A DNA stretch of 64,000 nt, from the NCBI RefSeq assembly GCF_004310865.1, contig NZ_SIXI01000001.1:434001-498000 (forward strand), given 5' to 3'. Below the pieces are notes generated by a model. The model saw only the letters and a list, made by a program, of their open reading frames with translations. It did not search any database and was not told the DNA's origin. Position numbers and translations under genes: made by a program. How positions within the stretch are numbered: position 1 is the stretch's first letter; every line of letters begins with the position of its first letter. The DNA is from Aquabacterium lacunae. Its GTDB lineage: Bacteria > Pseudomonadota > Gammaproteobacteria > Burkholderiales > Burkholderiaceae_C. Positions 1-9,382 of this stretch are shown here, in pieces.

Positions 1-767
1 ACGCCATGCAGATCCTGCAAGCGCCCCTGGATGATGCTGATCCCGAACACGTCCGGCACAAAATAAAGCGACGCCGTGGTGCCCTGAACCGCCTCCAGCA
101 GCTCGACGATGCGAGGCTGGGAGCCCAGCGGAAGGGTGATGTACACCTCGTGGATGCCGTGCGCATACACATGGTTGGCAACGTCTCGCAGCCCCCCGAG
201 GCGCATGCTGATGGCCTCAGGCAGCACACGGCTGTCGGTGCGATCATCGAAGTAGCCCACGAACTCGCGGCTGAGGTCACTGGGGTTCTGAAGAGCCCGG
301 GCCACCTTGCCACCCAATGGGCCCGCACCGACCACGATCACCCGACGACGGGCGTCAGGCTGGGCCGCACGATGCTCCAGCACCGCCTTGCCCAGCATCG
401 TGAAGCTCCATTGCAGCAGAGGGGTCAGAAGGCCCCAGGCCAGCACGACCCTTGAGTCGAAAAACACCAGCGAGTTGGTGGCGTAACCGCACAGCCACAG
501 GATCGCCAACATCGAAAACCACGACGTGAGGACGTCCACCAGCACTTCGGTGCGGTTGCCCGCGAACCGGTTCCGTCCCGGGAAGGTGAGCGCAAAAACC
601 AGCAGACACAAGGCCAGCGACGCACGCTGGAGAGGCTCGCCGTACCACGCCATGACCGCCAGGTAAGTGGCCACGGTGATCGCTGGCTCCATGAAGGCCG
701 CCACGAACGACGTCACCGACTGAGGCGCATTGAAGAACGTTCGGTTGTAGTTGCGATTGTTGAACAT
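1..767 (-). CDS. Undecaprenyl-phosphate sugar phosphotransferase (WcaJ/EpsB-like), partial at left edge
   Basis: This is the N-terminal part (about 255 residues visible) of a membrane transferase that starts exopolysaccharide repeat units by moving a hexose-1-phosphate from a UDP-sugar onto undecaprenyl phosphate. Hydrophobic segments fill residues 20-125, followed by a Rossmann-like segment starting near residue 141 (RRVIVVGAGPLGG), which is the usual layout of WcaJ-type enzymes. The catalytic sugar-transferase domain would lie beyond the left edge, so glucose specificity is only the family default. The ATG at 765-767 is the first plausible in-frame start; no strong ribosome binding site is visible. 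The gene is divergent from ubiJ, and its genomic context continues outside the window. Confidence 0.85.
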   Translation of the reverse strand, partial: MFNNRNYNRTFFNAPQSVTSFVAAFMEPAITVATYLAVMAWYGEPLQRASLALCLLVFALTFPGRNRFAGNRTEVLVDVLTSWFSMLAILWLCGYATNSLVFFDSRVVLAWGLLTPLLQWSFTMLGKAVLEHRAAQPDARRRVIVVGAGPLGGKVARALQNPSDLSREFVGYFDDRTDSRVLPEAISMRLGGLRDVANHVYAHGIHEVYITLPLGSQPRIVELLEAVQGTTASLYFVPDVFGISIIQGRLQDLHG

Positions 768-940
768 GGAACACCAGGCACACCCGCAGCGCTGACCACC
801 AGGCGAGCGAGAACCGGACAATTGTGGCCCAATTTGCCCAGCCCACTGCCCCCCTGTTCGCCGGCCTTTCGCTCCCGTTACAACAACGCACAAATCGTGG
901 ACATCACCGCCAGGCCATGGGCGCGCGGTTGCGCTGCTTC

Positions 941-946
941 TACAAT
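941..946 (+). promoter_or_regulatory. Possible -10 element just ahead of ubiJ
   Basis: The hexamer TACAAT ends only five bases before the ubiJ ATG at 952. If it is a real -10 element, transcription would begin at or next to the start codon and the message would be leaderless. No convincing -35 element is seen 16-18 bases upstream, so this is a weak call. Confidence 0.3.
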
Positions 947-951
947 GGATC

Positions 952-1482
952 ATGGTCGAAAACTTCACCTCCGGGCTGACCGAAGCCCTTGTCGCTCGCC
1001 TGATCCTGCTGGCCAACCACGTGCTCAGCAGCGAACCGGTGGCCATGCAGAAGCTGCAACCGTTCGCCGGGCGGCAGATCGTGGTCACGGTCACTTCCAC
1101 CGCCTCGAACACCCCGTGGCTCAAGCCGCTGGCCGCTCTGCTGCCCCCGCAAACGCGCCTGACCATCACCCGCGCCGGACTGTTCGAGCTGTCCGAAGCC
1201 GGTCAGGAGCCTTCGGGCCCGGGCCTGACCATCGACATCGACGTACCGCCCCCGCTGTCGGCCCTGCAACTGCTGATCCGCCGTGAGCGCCCGCCCGTGA
1301 ACATCGGCGGCGATGCGGCGCTGGCCGAAGCCGCCTCATGGCTCATGAAAAACCTGCGTTGGGACATTGAAGACGACCTGGCCCGCTGGCTGGGCACCAC
1401 GCCCTCTCAGGTGCTGAAAACCGTGGGTGGGCAGGTCAAGGCGGCCTTCAGCCGTTGGCGCCCGGGCACCACCTCGCGCTGA
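952..1482 (+). CDS. ubiJ: UbiJ-like ubiquinone biosynthesis accessory protein (SCP2 domain)
   Basis: The 176-residue product resembles UbiJ, a lipid-binding accessory protein of the soluble complex that carries out the late hydroxylation and methylation steps of ubiquinone synthesis. It has the SCP2-type N-terminal half (residues about 1-115, with conserved small and hydrophobic residues) and the typical C-terminal helical part, where [19 protein letters not shown] contains the family's conserved W-D-x-E-D-D-L-A core. It lies eight bases upstream of ubiB, the arrangement found in many proteobacteria, which supports the call. The ATG at 952 has no Shine-Dalgarno sequence. Its function comes from family and context; no catalytic residues are expected. 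Confidence 0.85.
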   Translation: MVENFTSGLTEALVARLILLANHVLSSEPVAMQKLQPFAGRQIVVTVTSTASNTPWLKPLAALLPPQTRLTITRAGLFELSEAGQEPSGPGLTIDIDVPPPLSALQLLIRRERPPVNIGGDAALAEAASWLMKNLRWDIEDDLARWLGTTPSQVLKTVGGQVKAAFSRWRPGTTSR

Positions 1483-1490
1483 GCGCCCGG

Positions 1491-3065
1491 ATGCGCCGCG
1501 CCCTGACCACCTTCCTGCGCCCGTTCTACATCGGGCTGATCGTGCTGCGGTATGGGCTGGACACCATCCTGCTCGACAGCTTCCGCCATCCCTCGCTGCG
1601 CACGCTGTCTCGGGTGCTGTCCTTCGGCCGGCGCCATGAAGCGCCGCGAGGCGCCCGCCTGCGCGAGGCCTTCGAGCAACTGGGCCCGATCTTCGTGAAG
1701 TTCGGACAGATGCTGTCCACCCGGCGTGACCTGCTGCCCCCCGATGTGGCGGAGGAACTCGCCCGCCTGCAGGACCGCGTGCCCCCCTTCCCGGCCGAAC
1801 AGTCGGTCGCGCTGATCGAACAGGCGCTGGGGCAACCCGTGTCCAAACTGTTCAAAACTTTCGAGGCACAGCCGGTGGCCAGTGCATCGATCGCCCAGGT
1901 GCACTTCGCCGTGCTGCACGACGGTCGCGAAGTGGCCGTGAAGGTGCTGCGCCCCGGCATGGTCGACGTGATCGACGACGACCTGGCCATCCTGCGCACG
2001 CTGGCGGGGTGGGTCGAGCGGCTGTCGGCCGACGGCCGGCGCCTGAAGCCGCGCGAAGTGGTGGCCGAGTTCGACAAGTACCTGCACGACGAACTCGACC
2101 TGGTGCGGGAAGCCGCCAACGCCGCTCAGTTGCGTCGCAACATGAAAGACCTGGACCTCGTGCTGGTGCCCGAGATGGTCTGGGACATGTGCACCACCAA
2201 GGTGATGGTGATGGAGCGCATGAAAGGCGTGCCGGTCAGCCACATGGACCGCCTGCGCGAGGCCGGGGTCGACATCCGCAAGCTGGCCCGCGACGGCGTG
2301 ACCATCTTCTTCACCCAGGTGTTCCGTGACGGCTTCTTCCATGCCGACATGCACCCGGGCAACATCCAGGTCAGCCTGGCGCCGAACAGTTTCGGACGCT
2401 ACATCGCGCTCGACTTCGGCATCATCGGCACCCTCACCGAGTTCGACAAGGACTACCTGGCCCAGAACTTCATGGCGTTTTTCCGCCGCGATTACAAGCG
2501 GGTGGCCGAACTGCACATCGAAAGCGGCTGGGTGCCGGCCACGACCCGGGTGGACGAACTCGAAGGCGCGGTGCGCACCGTGTGCGAGCCCTACTTCGAC
2601 CGGCCCTTGCGAGAAATTTCGCTGGGCCAGGTGCTGCTGCGCCTGTTCCAGATCTCCCGGCGCTTCAATGTCGAAGTGCAGCCGCAACTGGTGCTGCTGC
2701 AGAAAACCCTGCTGAATGTGGAGGGTCTGGGGCGCCAGCTCGACCCCGACCTCGACCTCTGGACCTCGGCCAAGCCCTTCCTGGAGCGCTGGATGCACGA
2801 GCAGATCGGCTGGCGTGGCCTGCGCCAGCGCCTGATCCGCGAAGCACCGCGCTACGCCAAGCTGCTGCCCGAGTTGCCTCGGCTGGTGCACGAAAATCTG
2901 CAGCATGGCGCCCGTGACGTTCGCCATGACCTGCAGTTGATGCTGCTGGAGCAACGCCGCACCAACCGCTTCCTCGGGGCCCTGGTGTTCACTTTGCTCG
3001 GCTTCATTCTGGGCGCGGTGGTGGTGCAGGTTCTGATGCGCGCGCACCTGCTTGGCGTGCTCTGA
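1491..3065 (+). CDS. ubiB: UbiB, ubiquinone biosynthesis atypical kinase/ATPase
   Basis: UbiB is a membrane-anchored member of the ABC1/ADCK/UbiB kinase-like family needed for ubiquinone synthesis. The 524-residue product shows the family-specific KxGQ motif ([14 protein letters not shown], residues 69-82), the alanine-rich loop ([10 protein letters not shown], 131-140), the invariant lysine in VAVKV (147-151), the catalytic-loop equivalent HADMHPGN near residue 285 and the DFG motif near 305. Two C-terminal hydrophobic segments ([20 protein letters not shown]) form the membrane anchor. A longer frame opens with TTG at 1455, but ATG 1491 gives the normal N-terminus ([13 protein letters not shown]) directly after the ubiJ stop, so I chose it. 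It is probably co-transcribed with ubiJ. Confidence 0.95.
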   Translation: MRRALTTFLRPFYIGLIVLRYGLDTILLDSFRHPSLRTLSRVLSFGRRHEAPRGARLREAFEQLGPIFVKFGQMLSTRRDLLPPDVAEELARLQDRVPPFPAEQSVALIEQALGQPVSKLFKTFEAQPVASASIAQVHFAVLHDGREVAVKVLRPGMVDVIDDDLAILRTLAGWVERLSADGRRLKPREVVAEFDKYLHDELDLVREAANAAQLRRNMKDLDLVLVPEMVWDMCTTKVMVMERMKGVPVSHMDRLREAGVDIRKLARDGVTIFFTQVFRDGFFHADMHPGNIQVSLAPNSFGRYIALDFGIIGTLTEFDKDYLAQNFMAFFRRDYKRVAELHIESGWVPATTRVDELEGAVRTVCEPYFDRPLREISLGQVLLRLFQISRRFNVEVQPQLVLLQKTLLNVEGLGRQLDPDLDLWTSAKPFLERWMHEQIGWRGLRQRLIREAPRYAKLLPELPRLVHENLQHGARDVRHDLQLMLLEQRRTNRFLGALVFTLLGFILGAVVVQVLMRAHLLGVL

Positions 3066-3247
3066 CGCCACACCCAGGCCCAGCCCCCGCGTTCGGGGCA
3101 TGGGTTTGAACAACAGCCGGTGCCCGGTGGGGTGCATCTGGTTTTACACTGCGCGCGAATCCTGACCCCGCGGCCCGTCGGGCCCGGGGTTTGCTGTGTC
3201 TGCTCACCCGCTTTGTCCACCCGCTTCATCCGGATGCATTTGCCGAC

Positions 3248-4696
3248 ATGAACACCACCTTGCTTGCCTTCGTCGTTGCCTACCTGGTGGGCACCATGCT
3301 GATCGGCCTGTACGCAGGCACCCGCGTGAAGAACACGGCCGACTTTGCGGTGGCCGGGCGCAGCCTGCCGCTGGCCATGGTCATCACGACCACCTTTGCC
3401 ACCTGGTTCGGCGCCGAAACCGTGATGGGCATTCCGGCCAAGTTCGTGGAAGGCGGCCTCAACGCGGTGGTGGAAGACCCCTTCGGCGCCTCGATGTGCC
3501 TGGTGCTGGTGGGGGCTTTCTTCGCCAGCCGCCTGTACAAGATGAACCTGCTGACCATCGGCGACTACTACCGCGAACGCTACGGCCGCGGGGTGGAAAT
3601 CTTCTGTTCGGTGGCCATCATCCTGAGCTACCTGGGATGGGTGGCCGCCCAGATCACGGCCCTGGGCCTGGTGTTCTCGGTGCTGTCAGGCGGCGAAATC
3701 TCGCCAGCCACGGGCATGGTGATTGGCACCAGCCTGGTGCTGGCCTATGTGCTGGTGGGCGGCATGCTGGCCGTGGCCTGGACCGACTTCATCCAGATGG
3801 TGGTGCTGGTGGTGGGCCTGTCCTTCATTGCCTACACCGCAGCCGGTCAAGCCGGTGGCGCCGACAAGGTGCTGGCCCTGGCCGAGCAGAAAGACTGGTT
3901 CAAGTTCCTGCCCGAGCCCACGGCCGACGGCTGGGTCTGGTTCGTGGCAGCGGCCATCACCATGATGCTGGGCTCGATTCCGCAGCAGGACGTGTTCCAG
4001 CGCGTGATGTCGGCCAAGGACGCCGACACCGCACGCAAAGGCGCCATCATCGGTGGCTTCAGCTACCTGGCCTTTGCCTTCGTGCCCATGTTCATCGTGG
4101 CCTCGGCCCTGATCATCATGCCGGGCGAAATTGGCGAACTGCTGGCCAACGACCCGCAGAAGGTGCTGCCCACTCTGATCCTGAACCACATGCCGCTGGT
4201 GGCCCAGATCCTGTTCTTCGGCGCCCTGGTGTCGGCCATCAAGTCGACCTCGTCGGCCACGCTGCTGGCCCCCTCGACCAGCTTCGTGGAGAACATCCTG
4301 AAGAACCTGATGCCGAACATGACCGACAAGATGGAGTTGCGCCTGATGCGCATCACCATCTTCGTGTTCACGGGCCTCGTGCTGACCTACGCCATCGTGA
4401 TGCAGGGCACCTCCATCTACGACCTGGTGTCCGCCGCTTACCAGGTGCCCCTGGTGGGCGCCTTCGTGCCCCTGGTTTTCGGGCTGTACTGGCAGCGCGC
4501 CACCACGCAGGGCGCCATCGCGTCGATCGTGCTGGGCATCGGCACCCTGGCACTGTTCACCTTCAACGCCACCCTGGGTGAGGCATTCCCTGGCCAGCTG
4601 GCCGGGCTGGGCATGGCGCTGGCCGGCATGTTGCTGGGCTCGCTGGGCCCTCAGCTGATCGCCAACAAGCACCTGAAAGCCGCCCACATCGCCTGA
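3248..4696 (+). CDS. Sodium:solute symporter (SSS) family transporter
   Basis: This 482-residue integral membrane protein belongs to the sodium:solute symporter family, with about 13 hydrophobic segments spread over its length. Family features include an N-terminal segment with AGRSLPLAMVITTTFATWFG (near residues 35-55), GDYYRERYG near 108-116, and AWTDFIQMVVLVVGL near 176-190. The substrate cannot be told from sequence; candidates include carboxylates, amino acids and similar small solutes. ATG 3248 is preferred over TTG 3191 because it places the first membrane helix at the normal distance from the N-terminus. It stands alone between ubiB and fmdB, with a GC-rich 182-base upstream gap. No periplasmic partner or sensor kinase is fused to it. 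Confidence 0.88.
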   Translation: MNTTLLAFVVAYLVGTMLIGLYAGTRVKNTADFAVAGRSLPLAMVITTTFATWFGAETVMGIPAKFVEGGLNAVVEDPFGASMCLVLVGAFFASRLYKMNLLTIGDYYRERYGRGVEIFCSVAIILSYLGWVAAQITALGLVFSVLSGGEISPATGMVIGTSLVLAYVLVGGMLAVAWTDFIQMVVLVVGLSFIAYTAAGQAGGADKVLALAEQKDWFKFLPEPTADGWVWFVAAAITMMLGSIPQQDVFQRVMSAKDADTARKGAIIGGFSYLAFAFVPMFIVASALIIMPGEIGELLANDPQKVLPTLILNHMPLVAQILFFGALVSAIKSTSSATLLAPSTSFVENILKNLMPNMTDKMELRLMRITIFVFTGLVLTYAIVMQGTSIYDLVSAAYQVPLVGAFVPLVFGLYWQRATTQGAIASIVLGIGTLALFTFNATLGEAFPGQLAGLGMALAGMLLGSLGPQLIANKHLKAAHIA

Positions 4697-4798
4697 GCGC
4701 GGGGGGTTGAATTCTCAGGGTTCGCCCTGAGTTGAACGGGCGGCCGTCTAGAATGAGGGCCGTCCGTGTTGTTTCTGCATGCCCCCAGGGGGTCTGAC

Positions 4799-5137
4799 AT
4801 GCCCATCTACGCCTACCGTTGCAACGACTGTGGTCACGCCAAAGACGTGCTGCAGAAGATTTCCGATCCCGTGCTGACCACCTGCCCTGCCTGTGGCGCC
4901 GAGGCCTTCCAGAAGCAGATCACCGCCGCCGGCTTCCAGCTCAAGGGCTCGGGCTGGTACGTCACCGATTTCCGTGGCGGCTCGGGTGGTACCAGTGCCC
5001 CGGCCGTGGCGGGCGGTGCCGCCGCCTCGGCGGCTGCCAGCGACACCAGCGCCGCATCGTCCAGCGACAGTTCCTCTTCGTCGTCTGACGGGGGCACGGC
5101 CGCAGGCGGCTGTGGCACCTCCTGTGCCTGCCACTGA
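4799..5137 (+). CDS. FmdB-family zinc-ribbon protein
   Basis: A 112-residue protein beginning with the typical FmdB N-terminus (MPIYAYRCNDCGH) and carrying two Cys pairs (C-x2-C at residues 8-11 and CPACG near 31-35) that form a zinc ribbon. The family is annotated as putative regulatory protein; its real role is unknown. The C-terminal third is low complexity (Gly/Ala/Ser) and ends in a Cys-rich CGTSCACH tail, a form common in Burkholderiales. It is followed after 21 bases by the DUF502 gene and then aspS, a conserved order. ATG 4799 is chosen over an upstream TTG because homologues begin at MPIYAY. Confidence 0.9.
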   Translation: MPIYAYRCNDCGHAKDVLQKISDPVLTTCPACGAEAFQKQITAAGFQLKGSGWYVTDFRGGSGGTSAPAVAGGAAASAAASDTSAASSSDSSSSSSDGGTAAGGCGTSCACH

Positions 5138-5158
5138 TTCCCGAACCGGGTCCACATC

Positions 5159-5833
5159 TTGAAAAAATACCTCCTGACCGGTCTGCTCGTCTGGCTCCCG
5201 CTGGCGGTCACCGTGTGGGTGCTCTCCAGCGTGGTGGGCATGCTCGACGGCATCTTCGCCTCGCTGCTCGTGGCGGCCAAGACCGTGCTGCCCCTGTCCG
5301 CCCACGCCACGCTCGATGGCTGGCGCGACACCAAGGGCCTGAGCGTGCTGGTCATGATCAGCGCTTTGTTGCTGACCGGTGCTGCCGTCAGCAACATGGT
5401 GGGTCAGTGGCTGCTGAACCAGTCGAACCGGGTGTTCTCGAACATTCCCATCGTCAAGAGCATCTACACCTCGGTCAAACAGGTGTCCGACACGCTGTTT
5501 TCCAGCAGTGGCCAGGCCTTTCGCGAAGCCGTGCTGGTGCGCTACCCGCATGCCGAGAGCTACACCGTGGCCTTCGTGACTGGCAAGCCCAGCGGCGAGG
5601 TGGCCGCCAAGCTGCCCACCGACATGGTGACGGTGTATGTGCCGACCACACCCAACCCGACCTCGGGCTACATGCTGCTGGTGCCCAGCACCGATGTGAT
5701 CAAACTGAACATGTCGGTCGACGAAGCCCTGAAATACGTGATTTCCATGGGTGTGGTGGCCCCGCCCACCAACGCCGGAGGCCCCCAAGTGCCTCCCGCC
5801 GGCACGCCCGCCGCGCCAGGCACCCATTCCTGA
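5159..5833 (+). CDS. DUF502 family membrane protein
   Basis: A 224-residue protein of the DUF502 family, found next to aspS in many proteobacteria and of unknown function. Two hydrophobic segments are visible, at residues 3-30 and about 62-84. They are followed by the characteristic [20 protein letters not shown] region (98-117) and a soluble domain containing [15 protein letters not shown]. The C-terminal 25 residues are Pro/Gly/Ala rich. The start is TTG at 5159, since [15 protein letters not shown] is the normal family N-terminus and no ATG is available nearby. It probably forms a unit with fmdB upstream and aspS downstream. Confidence 0.88.
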   Translation: MKKYLLTGLLVWLPLAVTVWVLSSVVGMLDGIFASLLVAAKTVLPLSAHATLDGWRDTKGLSVLVMISALLLTGAAVSNMVGQWLLNQSNRVFSNIPIVKSIYTSVKQVSDTLFSSSGQAFREAVLVRYPHAESYTVAFVTGKPSGEVAAKLPTDMVTVYVPTTPNPTSGYMLLVPSTDVIKLNMSVDEALKYVISMGVVAPPTNAGGPQVPPAGTPAAPGTHS

Positions 5834-5906
5834 ACGACAATCGAGGGTTTGCAGCGCCGTGCTTTTGCAGCGGTGCCACCGACCTTCACCCCCGGAGAGA
5901 ACAACA

Positions 5907-7709
5907 ATGCGCACCACTTACTGTGGTCTGGTCAGCGAAGCGCTGATGGGCCAGACCGTGACGCTGATGGGCTGGGCCCACCGTCGCCGCGACCACGGCG
6001 GCGTGATCTTCATCGACCTGCGTGACCGCGAAGGCTTGGTGCAGGTGGTGTTCGATCCCGACCGCGCCGAATCGTTTGCCACCGCCGAAGGCGTGCGCAA
6101 CGAGTTCTGCCTGAAGGTCACGGGCGTGGTGCGCGCTCGCCCGGCCGGCACCGAGAACGCTGGCCTGACCAGCGGCAAGATCGAAGTGCTGGGCCACACG
6201 CTGGAAGTGCTGAACGCCTCGGTGACGCCCCCGTTCCAGCTGGACGACGAGAACCTGTCGGAAACCACCCGCCTGACGCACCGTGTGCTGGACCTGCGCC
6301 GTCCGTACATGCAGAAGAACCTGATGCTGCGCTACCGCGTGGCCATGGAATGCCGCAAGTACCTGGATGAAAACGGCTTCGTCGACATCGAAACCCCGAT
6401 GCTGACCAAGAGCACCCCGGAAGGTGCCCGCGACTACCTGGTGCCCTCGCGCGTGCACGATGGCCAGTTCTTCGCGCTGCCGCAGTCGCCCCAGCTGTTC
6501 AAGCAGCTGCTGATGGTGGCCGGCTTCGACCGCTATTACCAGATCACCAAGTGCTTCCGCGACGAAGACCTGCGCGCCGATCGCCAGCCCGAATTCACCC
6601 AGATCGACATTGAAACGAGCTTCCTGACCGAGCAGGAAATCCGTGACATGTTCGAAGGCATGATCCGCCATGTCTTCATGAAGGCGCTGAATGTGGACCT
6701 GGGCGAGTACCCGGTCATGAAGTACGCCGATGCCATGTTCCTGTACGGCTCGGACAAGCCCGACCTGCGCGTGAAGCTGCAGTTCACCGAGCTGACCGAA
6801 GTCATGAAGGACGTCGACTTCAAGGTGTTCTCGACGCCTGCCACCACCAAGGGTGGCCGCGTGGTGGCCCTGAACGTGCCCGGCGGCGCGGCCATCAGCC
6901 GCGGCGAGATCGACGCTTACACCGAGTTCGTCAAGATCTATGGCGCCAAGGGCCTGGCCTGGATCAAGGTCAATGACGTGGCCGCCGGCCGTGAAGGCCT
7001 GCAGTCGCCCATCGTGAAGAACCTGCACGATGCCGCCATTGCCGAGATCCTCAAGCGCACCGGCGCCCAGAACGGCGACCTGATCTTCTTCGGTGCCGAC
7101 AAGGAAAAGGTGGTGAACGACGCCATCGGTGCCCTGCGCCTGAAGGTGGGCCACTCGGAGTTCGGCAAGAAGGCCGGTCTGTTCGAAGACCGCTGGGCGC
7201 CGCTGTGGGTGGTCGATTTCCCGATGTTCGAGTACGACGACGACAGCGAACGCTGGAACGCTGTGCACCACCCCTTCACGGCCCCCAAGGATGGTCACGA
7301 AGACTACATGGACACCGACCCGGGCAAGTGCATTGCCAAGGCCTACGACATGGTGCTCAACGGCTGGGAACTGGGTGGTGGCTCGATCCGCATCCACCGT
7401 GCCGACGTGCAGAGCAAGGTGTTCAGCGCCCTGAACATCACGGAAGAAGACGCCAAGGTGAAGTTCGGTTTCCTGCTGGACGCCCTGCAGTATGGCGCGC
7501 CTCCGCACGGTGGCCTGGCCTTCGGCCTGGACCGCCTGGTCACCCTGATGACCAAGGCCGATTCCATCCGTGACGTGATCGCCTTCCCCAAGACACAGCG
7601 CGCCCAGTGCCTGCTGACCGGCGCCCCGTCGCTGGTCGACGAAAAGCAGTTGCGCGAGCTGCACATCCGCCTGCGCAACGCCCAGGCTGGTCAGGCCCCT
7701 GCGGCCTGA
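5907..7709 (+). CDS. aspS: Aspartyl-tRNA synthetase
   Basis: A 600-residue class II synthetase that charges tRNA(Asp) with aspartate. The N-terminal OB-fold anticodon-binding domain covers about residues 1-110. The catalytic domain follows, with motif 2 ([18 protein letters not shown], near 217-234) and motif 3 ([12 protein letters not shown] near residue 535). The insertion (GAD) domain between them is the bacterial type. ATG 5907 is preceded by GGAGAG and gives the standard MRTTYCGLV start; a longer in-frame extension to 5751 has no family support. Whether the enzyme is tRNA(Asp)-specific or also charges tRNA(Asn) cannot be told here. A strong terminator follows. Confidence 0.97.
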   Translation: MRTTYCGLVSEALMGQTVTLMGWAHRRRDHGGVIFIDLRDREGLVQVVFDPDRAESFATAEGVRNEFCLKVTGVVRARPAGTENAGLTSGKIEVLGHTLEVLNASVTPPFQLDDENLSETTRLTHRVLDLRRPYMQKNLMLRYRVAMECRKYLDENGFVDIETPMLTKSTPEGARDYLVPSRVHDGQFFALPQSPQLFKQLLMVAGFDRYYQITKCFRDEDLRADRQPEFTQIDIETSFLTEQEIRDMFEGMIRHVFMKALNVDLGEYPVMKYADAMFLYGSDKPDLRVKLQFTELTEVMKDVDFKVFSTPATTKGGRVVALNVPGGAAISRGEIDAYTEFVKIYGAKGLAWIKVNDVAAGREGLQSPIVKNLHDAAIAEILKRTGAQNGDLIFFGADKEKVVNDAIGALRLKVGHSEFGKKAGLFEDRWAPLWVVDFPMFEYDDDSERWNAVHHPFTAPKDGHEDYMDTDPGKCIAKAYDMVLNGWELGGGSIRIHRADVQSKVFSALNITEEDAKVKFGFLLDALQYGAPPHGGLAFGLDRLVTLMTKADSIRDVIAFPKTQRAQCLLTGAPSLVDEKQLRELHIRLRNAQAGQAPAA

Positions 7710-7727
7710 TCGCTTCAGCGCCCAAGG

Positions 7728-7756
7728 AAAACCGCCCCATCCGGGCGGTTTTTTTG
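7728..7756 (+). terminator. Rho-independent terminator after aspS
   Basis: An eight-base-pair GC-rich stem (AACCGCCC / GGGCGGTT) with a five-base loop is followed directly by five or more T residues, 20 bases after the aspS stop codon. This is a classical intrinsic terminator. Confidence 0.93.
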
Positions 7757-7848
7757 TTCTCGCTGGCCCGAGGGCGCCCTGTGCACCCCAGCGTTCGTGA
7801 TGCAGCGTGCCAGGTTTTAGACTGCGAGGATCAATTCAGGAGGACAGC

Positions 7849-8694
7849 ATGCGAACCCATTCATTCAGCAATCCATGGCGCAGAGGACTGCTCTTGCCGG
7901 TCGCAGCCCTCGCGCTGAGTGGCTGCCTGGACAAGCAAGCGCCCAAGGGTTCCGTCGAACTGGGGCAAGGCGGTTCGGTGGTCACTGGCTCTGCAGGCCC
8001 CTTGGGCGCACAAGGGGCTCATGCTTCATTGACCACCTGCGACAAGCCGGTGGCCACACTGGCCTTGGCAGAAAACCCCGATGGCTATACGGTGAGCAGC
8101 CAGTACCGTCTGCCTGCTTCGCCCGTGCCATTGATCAAACTGATGGCCCAGCAAAGTGGTTGCTTTCGGGTGATGGACCGTGCGGGCGGCTTGCGAGGCA
8201 CGATCCAGGAAAACGAGCTGAAAGAGGCCGGCATCGTGCGCGCTGACAGCACGGTGTCCAAAGGCAAAGGGCTGGAGGCGCAATACACCATCGTGCCCAG
8301 CCTGACATTCAGCGAGCAGGACGCAGGCCGGGGCATCGCTGGCATCGCTTCGTCCATTCCTGTGCTGCGTGACCTGGGCGCGCTGATCGGGCTGATCGAG
8401 CAGATCAAGCTCAAGGAGGCCCAAGTGGCCCTGCTGCTCACCGACAACGAAACCACCGAGCAACTGGCCGCCGCCACCGGCTCGGCCCGAAGCACGGACA
8501 TGGGGCTTGGAGGCCTGATCGCCAGCAAGCTGGGAGGCGCTGGAGGCATTGGATGGAGCAACACCAACGAAGGCAAGGTGATTGCTGCCGCCTTTCTGAA
8601 TGCGCACAACCAGTTGGTGACCCAGGTCCGTCAATTGCAGCCCAAACCGTTGCCTCCGGCCGCGCCGACCCGACAGGGCACAATCAGCCCATGA
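7849..8694 (+). CDS. Outer-membrane lipoprotein, CsgG-like
   Basis: A 281-residue predicted lipoprotein. The signal peptide ends in a clear lipobox (LALSGC, Cys at residue 25). The mature part contains a segment (IKLMAQQSGCFRVMDRAGG) that resembles the nucleotide-binding-like fold of CsgG/LpoB-type lipoproteins, followed by a Gly-rich stretch and a Pro-rich end. No curli genes are nearby, so a curli secretion role is not supported; CsgG-like is a fold-level guess. ATG 7849 follows a good AGGAGG ribosome binding site; an upstream ATG in frame at 7807 has none. The stop overlaps the nudB start by four bases, so the two are translationally coupled. Confidence 0.7.
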   Translation: MRTHSFSNPWRRGLLLPVAALALSGCLDKQAPKGSVELGQGGSVVTGSAGPLGAQGAHASLTTCDKPVATLALAENPDGYTVSSQYRLPASPVPLIKLMAQQSGCFRVMDRAGGLRGTIQENELKEAGIVRADSTVSKGKGLEAQYTIVPSLTFSEQDAGRGIAGIASSIPVLRDLGALIGLIEQIKLKEAQVALLLTDNETTEQLAAATGSARSTDMGLGGLIASKLGGAGGIGWSNTNEGKVIAAAFLNAHNQLVTQVRQLQPKPLPPAAPTRQGTISP

Positions 8695-9179
8695 GCGAAA
8701 CAGCACAAGCACAGCCACGGCCCAAGATCCCACAGTCGGTGCTGGTGGTCATCCACACACCGGCACTGAACGTGTTGCTGATCGAACGCGCAAAGCAGCC
8801 GGGCTTCTGGCAAAGCGTGACCGGCTCGAAGGATTTTCTGGACGAAGACTGGCGCGAGACCGCCGTCCGCGAGGTGGCGGAAGAAACCGGCATCGTGGTG
8901 GGCAGTCACTGCATCTCGCCCGAGCACCTGCAGGACTGGGCGCTCGAAAATGTGTATGAAATCTACCCGGTGTGGCGAAAGCGCTATGGACCCGGCGTGA
9001 CCCACAACACCGAAAGGGTGTTCAGCTTGTGCGTGCCGGAAGGCACGCCCGTGACCCTGGCCCCCCATGAGCACACGCGCTATGAATGGCTGCCTCTGGC
9101 TGCCGCAGCCGACCGCTGTTTCTCGCCGTCGAATGCCGAGGCGATCTTGCAATTGCCCCAAAGATGGTCTGGCCGCTGA
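8691..9179 (+). CDS. nudB: Dihydroneopterin triphosphate diphosphatase (Nudix)
   Basis: A 162-residue Nudix hydrolase resembling NudB, which removes pyrophosphate from dihydroneopterin triphosphate in folate synthesis. The Nudix box is present at residues about 44-67, with the core REVAEETGI, and has one extra residue between the leading Gly and the conserved Glu compared with the Escherichia coli enzyme. The family segment EIYPVWRKRYGPGVTHNTE supports NudB over a general Nudix call. ATG 8691 overlaps the upstream stop in an ATGA arrangement. In many betaproteobacteria nudB follows aspS closely; here a lipoprotein gene sits between them. Confidence 0.88.
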   Translation: MSETAQAQPRPKIPQSVLVVIHTPALNVLLIERAKQPGFWQSVTGSKDFLDEDWRETAVREVAEETGIVVGSHCISPEHLQDWALENVYEIYPVWRKRYGPGVTHNTERVFSLCVPEGTPVTLAPHEHTRYEWLPLAAAADRCFSPSNAEAILQLPQRWSGR

Positions 9180-9274
9180 ACGCAGTGGCTCTCACCTGCG
9201 CTGCTCCCTCTTTCTGTTGACCACGACCTGACGACCTGACGCCACGCCGAGGGTTTGCCTGCATCCCCTCGTGG

Positions 9275-9321
9275 TTGCGTGCATTGGTTTGCCCCTGTAT
9301 AAATGCGCATATTGCGCATTT
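9275..9321 (+). promoter_or_regulatory. Promoter and palindromic operator of the RTX gene
   Basis: A sigma70-type promoter is suggested by TTGCGT (9275-9280), a 17-base spacer and TATAAA (9298-9303). A perfect inverted repeat (AAATGCGCA / TGCGCATTT around a central TAT, 9301-9321) overlaps the -10 element and the expected transcription start, the position of a repressor site. The local AT-richness contrasts with the surrounding DNA. The regulator is not identified. Confidence 0.55.
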
Positions 9322-9382
9322 ATTGAATCGCAATCCATCAGGCGAAGGTTTCTCGCCGCAAACCATTCATCAGGAGGCAACC

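Noticed and set aside
7849..8694. A curli secretion channel gene (csgG) proper
   Set aside because: Only the lipobox and a fold-level resemblance are visible; csgA, csgB, csgE and csgF are absent, so a curli role is not supported.
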